Assembly: GCA_049487715.1 (NCBI GenBank)
Contig: CP150585.1
Location: forward strand, 62,001 to 126,000
Direction of reading: 5' to 3'
Source of the DNA: Pycnococcus provasolii
Taxonomy: Eukaryota; Chlorophyta; Pseudoscourfieldiophyceae; Pseudoscourfieldiales
Length of the DNA: 64,000 bases
The notes below the pieces were generated by a model. The model ran no database searches. It was not told the origin of the DNA and saw nothing but the letters and a program-made list of their open reading frames with translations. Shown here in pieces: positions 27,959-36,173 of this stretch. Both the position numbers and the translations under genes were made by a program. How positions within the stretch are numbered: the stretch's first letter is position 1; every line of letters begins with the position of its first letter.

Positions 27959-30900
27959 TTACTTTTTCATTTTGGAGAACTTTTGTGCGTATCCTTTGAC
28001 CAGATCACGAACCTTGTCGCGTCTCCCGCTCTCCTCGAGCAGCTTGAGCCTGTTCTTGAATTTGAACGATTCGCCCTCCTTTGGGCCTGGCGCCTTACCA
28101 CTCTCCACGAGTTTCGACTCCTTCTTCGCCCATTCCTCGAGCTTCGACTGTGCCTTGTCGATGACTTTCTCAACCGCCTTGCGCGCAATCTCCTTCCAGA
28201 CATCCTTCGCGAGCTCCACCGCCGCTTGCCCGCCTGAAGGCTTGCGCAGCTCAGTGATCACGTCGTTGACGTACTGAGCAAGCTCTTTCTTAGCGTGACG
28301 TTTGCACTGCATCAACACAGCTGGATATGCAGACTGTTCTGAGCCATTGGCGTGCTGCCCTGCTTCTGCTGCTGCTGCTGCTTCTTCTTCAGCCGCAGCT
28401 GGCGATTCTGGCTGTACAGCCGGTGCCGCTGGCTCTTCCGCCGCTGGCTCTTCCGCCGCAAGCTCCGCCGCAAGCGCAGCAGCACTGGCCGTTGCATCCA
28501 AGTCACCAGCGCCTGCAGCAGACGCTTTCTCGGCACGAGCCTTCGCCTTGAGCTCCTGACGTCTCCGCTTCATCTCGCGACGTGCCTCGCGATTCTCCTC
28601 GCGCTGTGACGCGTAAAACTTCGAGAAGGAGAAGGGATTTGCAGCAGTCTCGCCTGCGCTCGCCTTTCGAGCTTCCGCCTCCGCGGCACGCTGTTGCGCA
28701 GCCGCCTTGACCTGCTCTTGGGCTTGGTTGTAAGCAGCCTCCAGCGATTCGGCCGCCTTATTTTCCGCGATGACATTCTCAGACTTGCTCGCCTCCTTCA
28801 GAAGTTCCTGCTTCTTTAACATCTTCTCCTTCTCCCGCTTCACGAGCTCCTCGTGCCATTTCTTCTCCTCCTCCATGTCTGCCACATCCTCGGCCGCCCC
28901 AGTACGTTTCGTCCACATCGCACGTGCCGCGGCGACAGCCTGTCTGTGTTCAGGGTCACTGGAATATTTTTCGATATCTCCCAGAGTTTCTAGCAGGTTG
29001 CTTCTCTTGATGTAGCCCTCGAGCACATCAGGTGCACTCTGCGCCGTGAGGCGAAGGTCGTCCACCCCAACGTGGTCTTTGGTCGCGAAACCGGGCATGC
29101 CAGCGGGATTTGCTGAAACCACCTCCCACGGTTTCCACGCTTTCACAAAATCCAGCGCCGCATTGAACGCTCGAACAGGCGATGTCGTCTCCCTGGACGA
29201 GCTTGTGTGTCGTATATCACGGTGAAGATTTGACAGCACCTCAGCGTACTCTCGCGCACATGCAAAAGACGAAAAGAACAGGTGAACAGCCTTCGGCGTA
29301 CACCGCGATGCGCCTTCCAAGGCTAGCGAGAGGCGCTTGGAATGATTCTTCGTCGAGTTGCGCACCAGAAGCTCGAGCAAAAGCTTCGGCTTTGGATTGG
29401 CACTCTCGCCAAGACCAATTTTGTCGTATCCTGTCTCGTGCAGCTGCTCTCGGAACTTTCGCAGCTCCGCCCGACGACGGGCCACCTCCTCGGGCGTGTC
29501 CTGAGGTCGATCGTCGTCGTGACCACGTTTTTCGGTTTTCGCTCGCTTTGCAGGACGTGCCACGGCATGACCGCGCTCATGTGAGTCGCTATCGTCCGAG
29601 TCGTCGTCTAGTAGATCACTGTCCGACAGGTCGGAGAGGTCACTCTCGAAACCGCCGTCGCCACCATCGTCACCATCCTTCGTTGTCTCGAGCGTGTAGT
29701 CGTTCCCACACCAAGACCAGAATCCCGCCTCGACGAAAGGTGGCTCAAGACCCACCGCGAAGTTTACGTCGTCGCCGCGCAGATATTTCAGCGCGTCTTC
29801 GGGACTTGCACTGGCATCAAGAGCTGCGGCGGTCCCGCCGCGACTGCCCGCAGGAAACTTCTGGTGGCCTAGTCTCACGCCGCTTTTCCGGAGCAGCAAC
29901 TCGATGCGGCTCGCCTCGCGCTGTCCAGTCAAAATGGCGCCGCCGACGGTATCGAGGTGCTCCTTCGACGTGTGCTCGCCGGCAAAAAACAGCGATGTAC
30001 CCACGGGAGCGCTCGTAAGGTCGTAGTCCGTTCCACCGTGCGAGCCAACCTTGACAAATGAGTAGGCGCCTCGCGCGAATGGATCATCTCCCCAGCTCGA
30101 AGCGATGCATCGAACGGGGTCTGGAACTGACGCCACTCCAAAGATGCTACGGAGCTTGGTCAATGCCACGTCGCGAAGACGTGCGGTCTGCCGCTCGCTC
30201 GCAATGGAAGCGTCTCGTGCGAACGATCCATCGGGGTCGCTCTCCGCGAGATCCGACGGCGCCCCGCCAACGACGAGCGCGCCGAGCACTTTGGCAGCAC
30301 CGCTCGTGTAGCGGTGAACGTTCCAGAACATAAAGCACTTTCCTCGTGTATCACAACTTCCGTCATCGCGCAGAGACACGTCGTTCACGTCCGTCACGCC
30401 GAAGTAGTCCACGCTGTCGTCCCAAAACACGGCACTGTCTTCAGGAAACTCAAGGAAGATCTTGTCAAGCTGCCCCATCCCCAGACGAGAGATCGCGCCA
30501 TACTTCCACTGTGGAAGGCTCGGCACCATGCGAAACGCGCCCACTGGTGGTGCCTGAGACGAAGCCGCGTCTCGTGTAAAAGTGCAGCTGCGTTGCAGTA
30601 CTCCCAGTGGCACTGCGAGCACCACTGCATCGCATGGAAGCGCGTCGGAGCCCTCTGGGGCGTACTCGACGGTGCACGGATAGTCGGATTCGTTCGCGGT
30701 TTCGGCACCTCCCCACGTCACACGCGTTACTGGGCAGCGATAGCGCACCGTTCCAGGATGCAGGCGTGAGGCCATGGCGTCGGTAACGGCGTTGTATCCA
30801 TCCACCACAAGGTGGTGTTCGCCTGCAAATGCTCCGAACTGCTCATCCTGGTTCCAATACGCAAGGCTCACGTCGCCAAACACGCTGGCGCACCCGTACT

Positions 30901-32935
30901 CACCGTTGGCTCGATGCCAGCTCGTGAGACGGCGCAGAAGGGATGGAATCAGAGGTTGCTGCTGGTTGGACGCAGTTGTGGCGTGTTCATTTCCGTTTTG
31001 TGGTGCATGCGGCTCAGACGGGCCTCCGCTCCCGCCACCTTGTTTTTCCTGCTTCGGCTCTACACTCGCAGCGGTTGGCGCGGGTGCGGGTGCTGCTGCT
31101 GCTCCACCGTCGACAGCCTCATCCTTCGGATGGCCCGTCTCGAGTTTCACGACGAAGTTCTTTCCTCTACCATCCTCTGCGGCAGAGTCAGACACGGGAG
31201 CGGTAGATGGTGCAGCCTGCGACGACGGATCCTTCTTTCTCTCAATCTTGAAGAATGAGGGAGGTGCTTTTGCATTGTCCGTGTCACCGTGAGCATTCCG
31301 CCTTCCGGGTAGAAATAGTTTCTCTCGCTCTCTCTTCGACTCGACTGCGATTTTGATTCTGCGCTCCTCGTCGACCATTGCCCTACTCAAAGCTTCCTCC
31401 AATGTCTCGTTGATGCACCCAACCTCCTTGTCTGGATGTTTATCGACGCGCTCGCGTGCAGCGTCCATTAATTGATTAAACATGTACATGCTAGCTTCGT
31501 CAGCCACGCGAGGCACCTCTCGATCGTGGAACGGCGTTCGCTCGCTCGCGCTCGGAAGGATATTCAGCTCATCTGAAACGCCGTCCGCCGCATTGCGTTG
31601 TTCACGTTCCGCCTCCTCGCGTCGCTTCTTCGCGTCGAGTTCGTCTTTGAGCAGCGCAATCACCTCCTCGCCAGCGGATCCGGGTGGCAGATGAGGATCT
31701 GAATCAAACACGGGGCACGAATCTGAACCAGTTGACAGCACGTGCGCTCTTCGTCCGAGCTGCTCGAGTGTGGTTGTGGACGGATCGCGTCGCACTCCGG
31801 TGTCCACGTCTGTTTTCGTGCCGGTTACGAGCATCGCGCCAAGGTCCACCGGAATGCTGAGCCCCACATCGGTATATGCGGTGGAATCGCGCGCCTCGGG
31901 TAGGTTGTTCGCACCGATATCATCTTCATCCATGGGCGTGGGGCGGATTGTGCACACACGCCCGCCTGGCCGCGCGCGTGCCTCCAGCACGACCACCTCA
32001 ACCTCGTTCGAATCGGGGAAGGCTGATTGCAGCGCGTTTGCGCAAGACAGACCCGCCGGCCCTGCGCCAATGATGCAGACACGCGCCGGTCGTGCACGTT
32101 TGACATTTAGCGCCATGATCATGGTTTGCTTCGCTTCCTCCGCCTCTCGCACACTGCAGTTGATTGACGGCTGACTTATTTTGCTGGCCCTTGCTTCTCG
32201 CTCGTCACGTTCGTGCTTGAGCGTCTCCCCCAGTGGCGGCGCGGTTTCGACGTTCGCGCCTCGCATGGCGAGCATCGTCGCGAGGTCCTTGGCGACTTGT
32301 GTGCTGTCGAGTCGTCCTTTCTGCGCTCCGTCGAATAGACTTGGGACTGTGTTGCTGACGACGATTTCGCATATTTGTGCGAAGGGCACGACGCTTCCCG
32401 GCTCGTTTTGCCTCGCGGTTCGTGCCGTCGCAAGCACTTCGTTTCTCATGGACAATAAAGCCTTCTTCCCGTGTTTTTCCTTCAAGGCGCGTCTCGCTTC
32501 CCTATCGTTTACGGGTATGTCGTCAAGTTCCGCGGGTCGCAGCGCGATAAAGGCGGCGAATCTTCTGATTTCTTCCGTGCTTATGAAGTACGGCGCGAAT
32601 CCCGCCTCGATCGCCGCCGCGAGGTCCCCATAGGCGAGATCGGTCGCATGAGCTGCAGAAGAAGGGCCGGGAGGAGCTGACGCCGCCGCCGCTGCAGAGT
32701 GAGGATGAGCCCGAGGGTGCACACCCCCACCATTACCACCCGTAAACTCGAAGTCGTCGTCGTCCGATTCCAATCCCAGACCACCAAAAGCGGAAGGAGC
32801 AGCAGTTGCTAAAGCAGGAGCAGCCGCTAAACCATCCACACCAGCAACACCACGATCCAAACCATCTTCGCCATCTTCACCATCTTCATCCGACGACGAC
32901 GAGTCGAGACCAAGATCCTTGGACTCGTACAGCAT
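27959..32935 (-). CDS. LSD1-like flavin demethylase with SWIRM-like and C-terminal SRI-like domains
   Basis: About 1658 residues from the ATG at 32935 (MLYESKDLGLDSSSSDEDGE; the frame is open to 33004). A SWIRM-like region (about 120-235) precedes an amine oxidase fold: FAD motif VCIIGAGPAGLSCANAL (about 285), VLEARARPGGRV, VDLGAMLVTG, then a 250-residue low-complexity insertion, WNQDEQFGAFAGEHHLV, GQLDKIFLEF (Lys matching the flavin-contacting Lys of LSD1, about 824), ASSWGDDPFARGAYSFV and LFFAGEHTS. After an acidic linker comes a conserved helical segment (about 1195-1340, TFIIS-N/LW-like at best) and long Lys/Glu/Ala coiled coils. The last 100 residues (LAQYVNDVITELRKP, VWKEIARKAVEKVIDK, KVRDLVKGYAQKFSKMKK) match the SRI domain of SETD2/Set2, which binds the phosphorylated RNA polymerase II tail. 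Predicted: nuclear histone H3 lysine demethylase recruited to elongating polymerase. Confidence 0.85.
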   Translation of the reverse strand: MLYESKDLGLDSSSSDEDGEDGEDGLDRGVAGVDGLAAAPALATAAPSAFGGLGLESDDDDFEFTGGNGGGVHPRAHPHSAAAAASAPPGPSSAAHATDLAYGDLAAAIEAGFAPYFISTEEIRRFAAFIALRPAELDDIPVNDREARRALKEKHGKKALLSMRNEVLATARTARQNEPGSVVPFAQICEIVVSNTVPSLFDGAQKGRLDSTQVAKDLATMLAMRGANVETAPPLGETLKHERDEREARASKISQPSINCSVREAEEAKQTMIMALNVKRARPARVCIIGAGPAGLSCANALQSAFPDSNEVEVVVLEARARPGGRVCTIRPTPMDEDDIGANNLPEARDSTAYTDVGLSIPVDLGAMLVTGTKTDVDTGVRRDPSTTTLEQLGRRAHVLSTGSDSCPVFDSDPHLPPGSAGEEVIALLKDELDAKKRREEAEREQRNAADGVSDELNILPSASERTPFHDREVPRVADEASMYMFNQLMDAARERVDKHPDKEVGCINETLEEALSRAMVDEERRIKIAVESKREREKLFLPGRRNAHGDTDNAKAPPSFFKIERKKDPSSQAAPSTAPVSDSAAEDGRGKNFVVKLETGHPKDEAVDGGAAAAPAPAPTAASVEPKQEKQGGGSGGPSEPHAPQNGNEHATTASNQQQPLIPSLLRRLTSWHRANGEYGCASVFGDVSLAYWNQDEQFGAFAGEHHLVVDGYNAVTDAMASRLHPGTVRYRCPVTRVTWGGAETANESDYPCTVEYAPEGSDALPCDAVVLAVPLGVLQRSCTFTRDAASSQAPPVGAFRMVPSLPQWKYGAISRLGMGQLDKIFLEFPEDSAVFWDDSVDYFGVTDVNDVSLRDDGSCDTRGKCFMFWNVHRYTSGAAKVLGALVVGGAPSDLAESDPDGSFARDASIASERQTARLRDVALTKLRSIFGVASVPDPVRCIASSWGDDPFARGAYSFVKVGSHGGTDYDLTSAPVGTSLFFAGEHTSKEHLDTVGGAILTGQREASRIELLLRKSGVRLGHQKFPAGSRGGTAAALDASASPEDALKYLRGDDVNFAVGLEPPFVEAGFWSWCGNDYTLETTKDGDDGGDGGFESDLSDLSDSDLLDDDSDDSDSHERGHAVARPAKRAKTEKRGHDDDRPQDTPEEVARRRAELRKFREQLHETGYDKIGLGESANPKPKLLLELLVRNSTKNHSKRLSLALEGASRCTPKAVHLFFSSFACAREYAEVLSNLHRDIRHTSSSRETTSPVRAFNAALDFVKAWKPWEVVSANPAGMPGFATKDHVGVDDLRLTAQSAPDVLEGYIKRSNLLETLGDIEKYSSDPEHRQAVAAARAMWTKRTGAAEDVADMEEEKKWHEELVKREKEKMLKKQELLKEASKSENVIAENKAAESLEAAYNQAQEQVKAAAQQRAAEAEARKASAGETAANPFSFSKFYASQREENREARREMKRRRQELKAKARAEKASAAGAGDLDATASAAALAAELAAEEPAAEEPAAPAVQPESPAAAEEEAAAAAEAGQHANGSEQSAYPAVLMQCKRHAKKELAQYVNDVITELRKPSGGQAAVELAKDVWKEIARKAVEKVIDKAQSKLEEWAKKESKLVESGKAPGPKEGESFKFKNRLKLLEESGRRDKVRDLVKGYAQKFSKMKK

Positions 32936-33150
32936 GGCACTTAAATTTCCCTGTTTTTTTTCTGAGATGAGATGACGCCGAATGCGCGCACCGCACAGAT
33001 TCACAGAGGCAGAATGAAACCGTGGTGCCGAACCCGGGAAAACCGTTTGGGGAAAGCAGAGAGCTGGGCGGAACCCTACGAACCCCTAACAAGGAACCCC
33101 GACCGATTCCCTAACCCCTAACTAAGGTGAAACCCCGATTATTATTCCCT

Positions 33151-33159
33151 AACCCCGAA
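33151..33159 (+). promoter_or_regulatory. AACCCCGAA box in divergent promoter
   Basis: An exact copy lies 178 nt before the ATG at 33337, and AACCCCGAT (one mismatch) lies 20 nt upstream at 33131. The surrounding 33060-33165 is rich in AACCCCTAAC and CCCTAACCCC words. It sits between the divergent demethylase and ubiquitin-fold genes. Confidence 0.35.
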
Positions 33160-33336
33160 ATTCCACTTACTTGTTTGCAGTGAACTTGGTTCCAGGGCCT
33201 GCTTCGCCTGCTTCCCCGAAGCCTCCTTGCGCGCGTGTGTCGATTCACTTTATTTTCCTTGTTCCCTACTTACTGGTCATATTCCCGGGAGCTTCCCAGA
33301 CAGACGTCTCCAAGCAAGATAAGCTGGTTTTCACTC

Positions 33337-34290
33337 ATGGTTCGTGGTGGTGGTTCTCGCAGCTCAAAGTACGGTGGTGGTGGTGGTGGTGGCAGTGGTG
33401 GTGGTGGTGGTGGTGGTGGCGGTGGTGGTGGTGGTGGTGGTGGTGAGGGTGACGGTACTGCTCATGCTCATCATGTCTCTGGTGATGCGCCTCTCATGGC
33501 GGCGATGCAAATCATCATCAAGACGCTTACTCATAAACAATATTCGCTTGATGTGGCGCCAGACTTGCACGTGGGTCCACAAGCGCATCCGAGGTATAAC
33601 GCCATGATGCTACCAACGCCCGAGGACGGCGACGACGAGAAACAGGTATCGACAGCAGACATACTCGGACAAAACGGCGCATCTGCCTCGGCATCGGCGC
33701 TTGCAAAGGCGGGCGCAAATGAACTCGCCAAATTTTGGGCAAGCGAGGATGGAGCTGACCTCAGGGGCTATTTGAAGAGTTCGCATGGAATGCTCGTGGA
33801 GTTGTCGCGTTTCTTTCTACTTAAGGCGCTGCACAACGATGGCGTCTTGAAGGGGAAGAAGAGGACTAACGACACGCAACTGAGTCCGTCGTACCGCATC
33901 GATCAGCTCTGGCATGCCGTGTTGCTGACGCCGCGCTTGTACGGGGCGCTGTGCGGCTGCTTAATTGGTCAAGGTTCGACATTTGACCACGACCCGCGCA
34001 CGGAGCACCAAGGTAATCAACCACAGCGATACGAGCGCACATTCGATGCATACGAGGACATATACGGCGCACCCCCACCAGGAGACGTTTGGCCATTGCC
34101 AGCGAGTGACAAGTACTACAACAGTTCCGTGTGCCTCAAGGCGAAGATTCAGGACAAGGAGGGCATTCCAATTAATCTGCAACGTTTACTCTTTGCGGGC
34201 GAACAGCTCGAGGACGGACGCACGCTCGCGGACTACAACGTTCATCACGGAGCGACAATTCACCTTTTATTAAGGTTAGGGGGCTGCTAG
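33337..34290 (+). CDS. Ubiquitin fold interrupted by a WH-motif domain
   Basis: A 317-residue protein from the ATG at 33337. A Gly-rich leader (1-50) is followed by [20 protein letters not shown] (57-76), equivalent to ubiquitin residues 1-20. About 185 residues later the ubiquitin fold resumes (about 264-317) with [31 protein letters not shown] and HLLLRLGGC. The insertion contains [35 protein letters not shown], and [23 protein letters not shown]. This is the DxxWHxxLxTxxY pattern of GRDP/DUF1399-like domains. The split lies in the loop between strand 2 and the helix. Lys6, 11, 27, 29 and 33 equivalents are kept. Lys48 is Glu, Lys63 is His, Ile44 is Leu, and the tail is GGC with the Arg before it lost. 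The protein is one continuous frame, so the insert is not an intron. Function unknown; likely a scaffold or specialised modifier. Confidence 0.85.
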   Translation: MVRGGGSRSSKYGGGGGGGSGGGGGGGGGGGGGGGGEGDGTAHAHHVSGDAPLMAAMQIIIKTLTHKQYSLDVAPDLHVGPQAHPRYNAMMLPTPEDGDDEKQVSTADILGQNGASASASALAKAGANELAKFWASEDGADLRGYLKSSHGMLVELSRFFLLKALHNDGVLKGKKRTNDTQLSPSYRIDQLWHAVLLTPRLYGALCGCLIGQGSTFDHDPRTEHQGNQPQRYERTFDAYEDIYGAPPPGDVWPLPASDKYYNSSVCLKAKIQDKEGIPINLQRLLFAGEQLEDGRTLADYNVHHGATIHLLLRLGGC

Positions 34291-34362
34291 GGTGGGATGG
34301 AATACATGGTGTTACAGATGCTCTGCTCGAGCTTTTGCATTTCATAAGCTAGGATCGGTTTA

Positions 34363-35883
34363 TCACACGACAAGGAGTTCGTGGCACGGCGATGCGAAGT
34401 GGTCCTTGCAGCGACGCGCGTCGAACTTGTCCGGAAAAGTGCCGTCCGGCGCTTCGACGGGAGAACTCGTGTCGTACTCCTGCCCACACTGCCCTGCAAT
34501 TGCCGTGCTGATTTTAGCGTGAGCCACTCCAAACGAAGACGAAATCCCGATGTGAATCGTTCTCAGCTCCTTCTTCACGTAGTTGCGCCTCGCCGAGCCA
34601 AAGTGCGATGCGCCGTCGAGATGCGCGCTGCCGGCGGCGAATTTTCCAGGAAAGTTTCGCGTGTCCTCCTTTGCAAAGAAAATGGAACTTAGCGTGTCAA
34701 TTTTGCTGACGGCGACATTCGCTCGAGTCCATGCCACGAACGCGAGCAAGTCTTTGCGCTGAATGAGCAGGCAGCCGAGTCCCATCGAACACCTGTACGA
34801 CGTGAAGTCGTTGGGTATTCGCGCGATGTCCTCGAGCAGGTCGCGAACGAAATGATCGCAAGGCATGAAGTCGTCCTCTGTCAGCAGCACGAGCGGCGCC
34901 GTCCCGTTTGCGGCGATACGTTCGATGCCGCGTAGAACCATCTCCGTCTGCATGCGTTCGTGCGAGTTGGGTCGAAAGTTGTCGTAAAAGTTCGCCGGCT
35001 CCGCTGAGTTCGGGCGCAGATCTTGAACAGGTCCGACGTTCTTGTAGTCGACGCGTTCGACGCGTTTCGTCTTCACGATGACGTCGTCCAGTACCGAATG
35101 CGACGGATGCGTGACCGAGTCAAACACGACGAAGATCTTGCCCACGTGACGTCGGCCGCTCGCCGCCTCCGATGTCCACTTGTTTATCACCTGCTCAAGA
35201 TACCGCTCTCCATTTCGGCGAGGCACGGTGGGAACGAGAACGTCCACCATCATGTCCAGCCTACCCCGGCAGTCTTCTTCGTCCACAGCTGCGGAAGCGC
35301 GTGCTCCCTCTTGCGTGTCATGAATTGTCGCATGAGACGACGACATGAGCGTCGGCAGGCTGTCCTCCTCCTCACGCGCCTCAGCCTCCCGATCGAAGCT
35401 TGAGTCAGTCTGTCGACTCTCGATACTTGCATCTGAGATTTTGTCACGGTCGTACCCCTCAACGTCGCCGCGAAGTTGCTGCGCGACCCCAGCTGACCCG
35501 CGCGTGTGCGTCTCCTCAGATTCCACGTCGGCCGCGCCACGAGGATTCGCCGCACTCTCCTGGCCACGCACATCGTAGCGTGCCTCCACCGGCTCACTGT
35601 CTTCCGCATCTGGCCACCTTAGTTTCAGCGCTAACGGCGTCTCGACGAAAGCTGAAGACCCCGAAGACGAAGACGAAGACGAGGACGGCGACAACGTGCT
35701 CCACAGGAGTCCACACGAGCACAGTACGAGCAGCGCCACCAGGCACGCGTGTTGGTGGGGCCCCTGACGCGGCGCACGCCTCCTCCCAGGAGGTCTGCCG
35801 CTATTCACGCTCAGCGGCAAAGCTGCGGCCGCTGCGTACCGGTGGAGCGGCAAGGCCGAGCCGCGCACCGACGCGAGCGCCAT
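34363..35883 (-). CDS. Type II membrane glycosyltransferase-like protein
   Basis: A 506-residue protein from the ATG at 35883 (MALASVRGSALPL); an upstream GTG extends the frame to 35922. A single hydrophobic anchor (HACLVALLVLCSCGLLWSTL, about 47-66) after a basic cytosolic tail marks a type II Golgi topology. A Ser-rich acidic stem reaches about 220. The luminal domain has MVDVLVPTVPRRNGERYLEQ, IFVVFDSVTHPSH, PLVLLTEDDFMPC (a DxD-like acidic motif), YRCSMGLGCLLIQRKDLLAF and HLDGASHFG. The order and TEDDF motif resemble GT-A enzymes related to the GnT-IV/GT54 group; the family assignment is tentative. A TGTAA candidate lies on the minus strand at 34312-34316, within the 70-bp spacer to the convergent gene. 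Confidence 0.6.
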   Translation of the reverse strand: MALASVRGSALPLHRYAAAAALPLSVNSGRPPGRRRAPRQGPHQHACLVALLVLCSCGLLWSTLSPSSSSSSSSGSSAFVETPLALKLRWPDAEDSEPVEARYDVRGQESAANPRGAADVESEETHTRGSAGVAQQLRGDVEGYDRDKISDASIESRQTDSSFDREAEAREEEDSLPTLMSSSHATIHDTQEGARASAAVDEEDCRGRLDMMVDVLVPTVPRRNGERYLEQVINKWTSEAASGRRHVGKIFVVFDSVTHPSHSVLDDVIVKTKRVERVDYKNVGPVQDLRPNSAEPANFYDNFRPNSHERMQTEMVLRGIERIAANGTAPLVLLTEDDFMPCDHFVRDLLEDIARIPNDFTSYRCSMGLGCLLIQRKDLLAFVAWTRANVAVSKIDTLSSIFFAKEDTRNFPGKFAAGSAHLDGASHFGSARRNYVKKELRTIHIGISSSFGVAHAKISTAIAGQCGQEYDTSSPVEAPDGTFPDKFDARRCKDHFASPCHELLVV

Positions 35884-36173
35884 ACAAAGAAAGTGCCAGA
35901 CGATACGGTAGGGACACAGCACAGATGATTAGGGGTTCCGACGAGAGGGGGCCCCACATGCACATGAACGCCCCGGGGGGTGGTCCCGAACATACGTAAG
36001 TACACGTGTACTTGGAGAGCAAATGACACTGTGGATGACGGACTTTGTGTGACTGTACTGTATGTAAGCTGCGATAAGTAAAAAATAAGAGATTTGTGTG
36101 ATTAATATTTCAATATTAAAACATTTATGTACTTATTTATTTATTGATAAATTATTCTTAAAGGAATTTGGGG

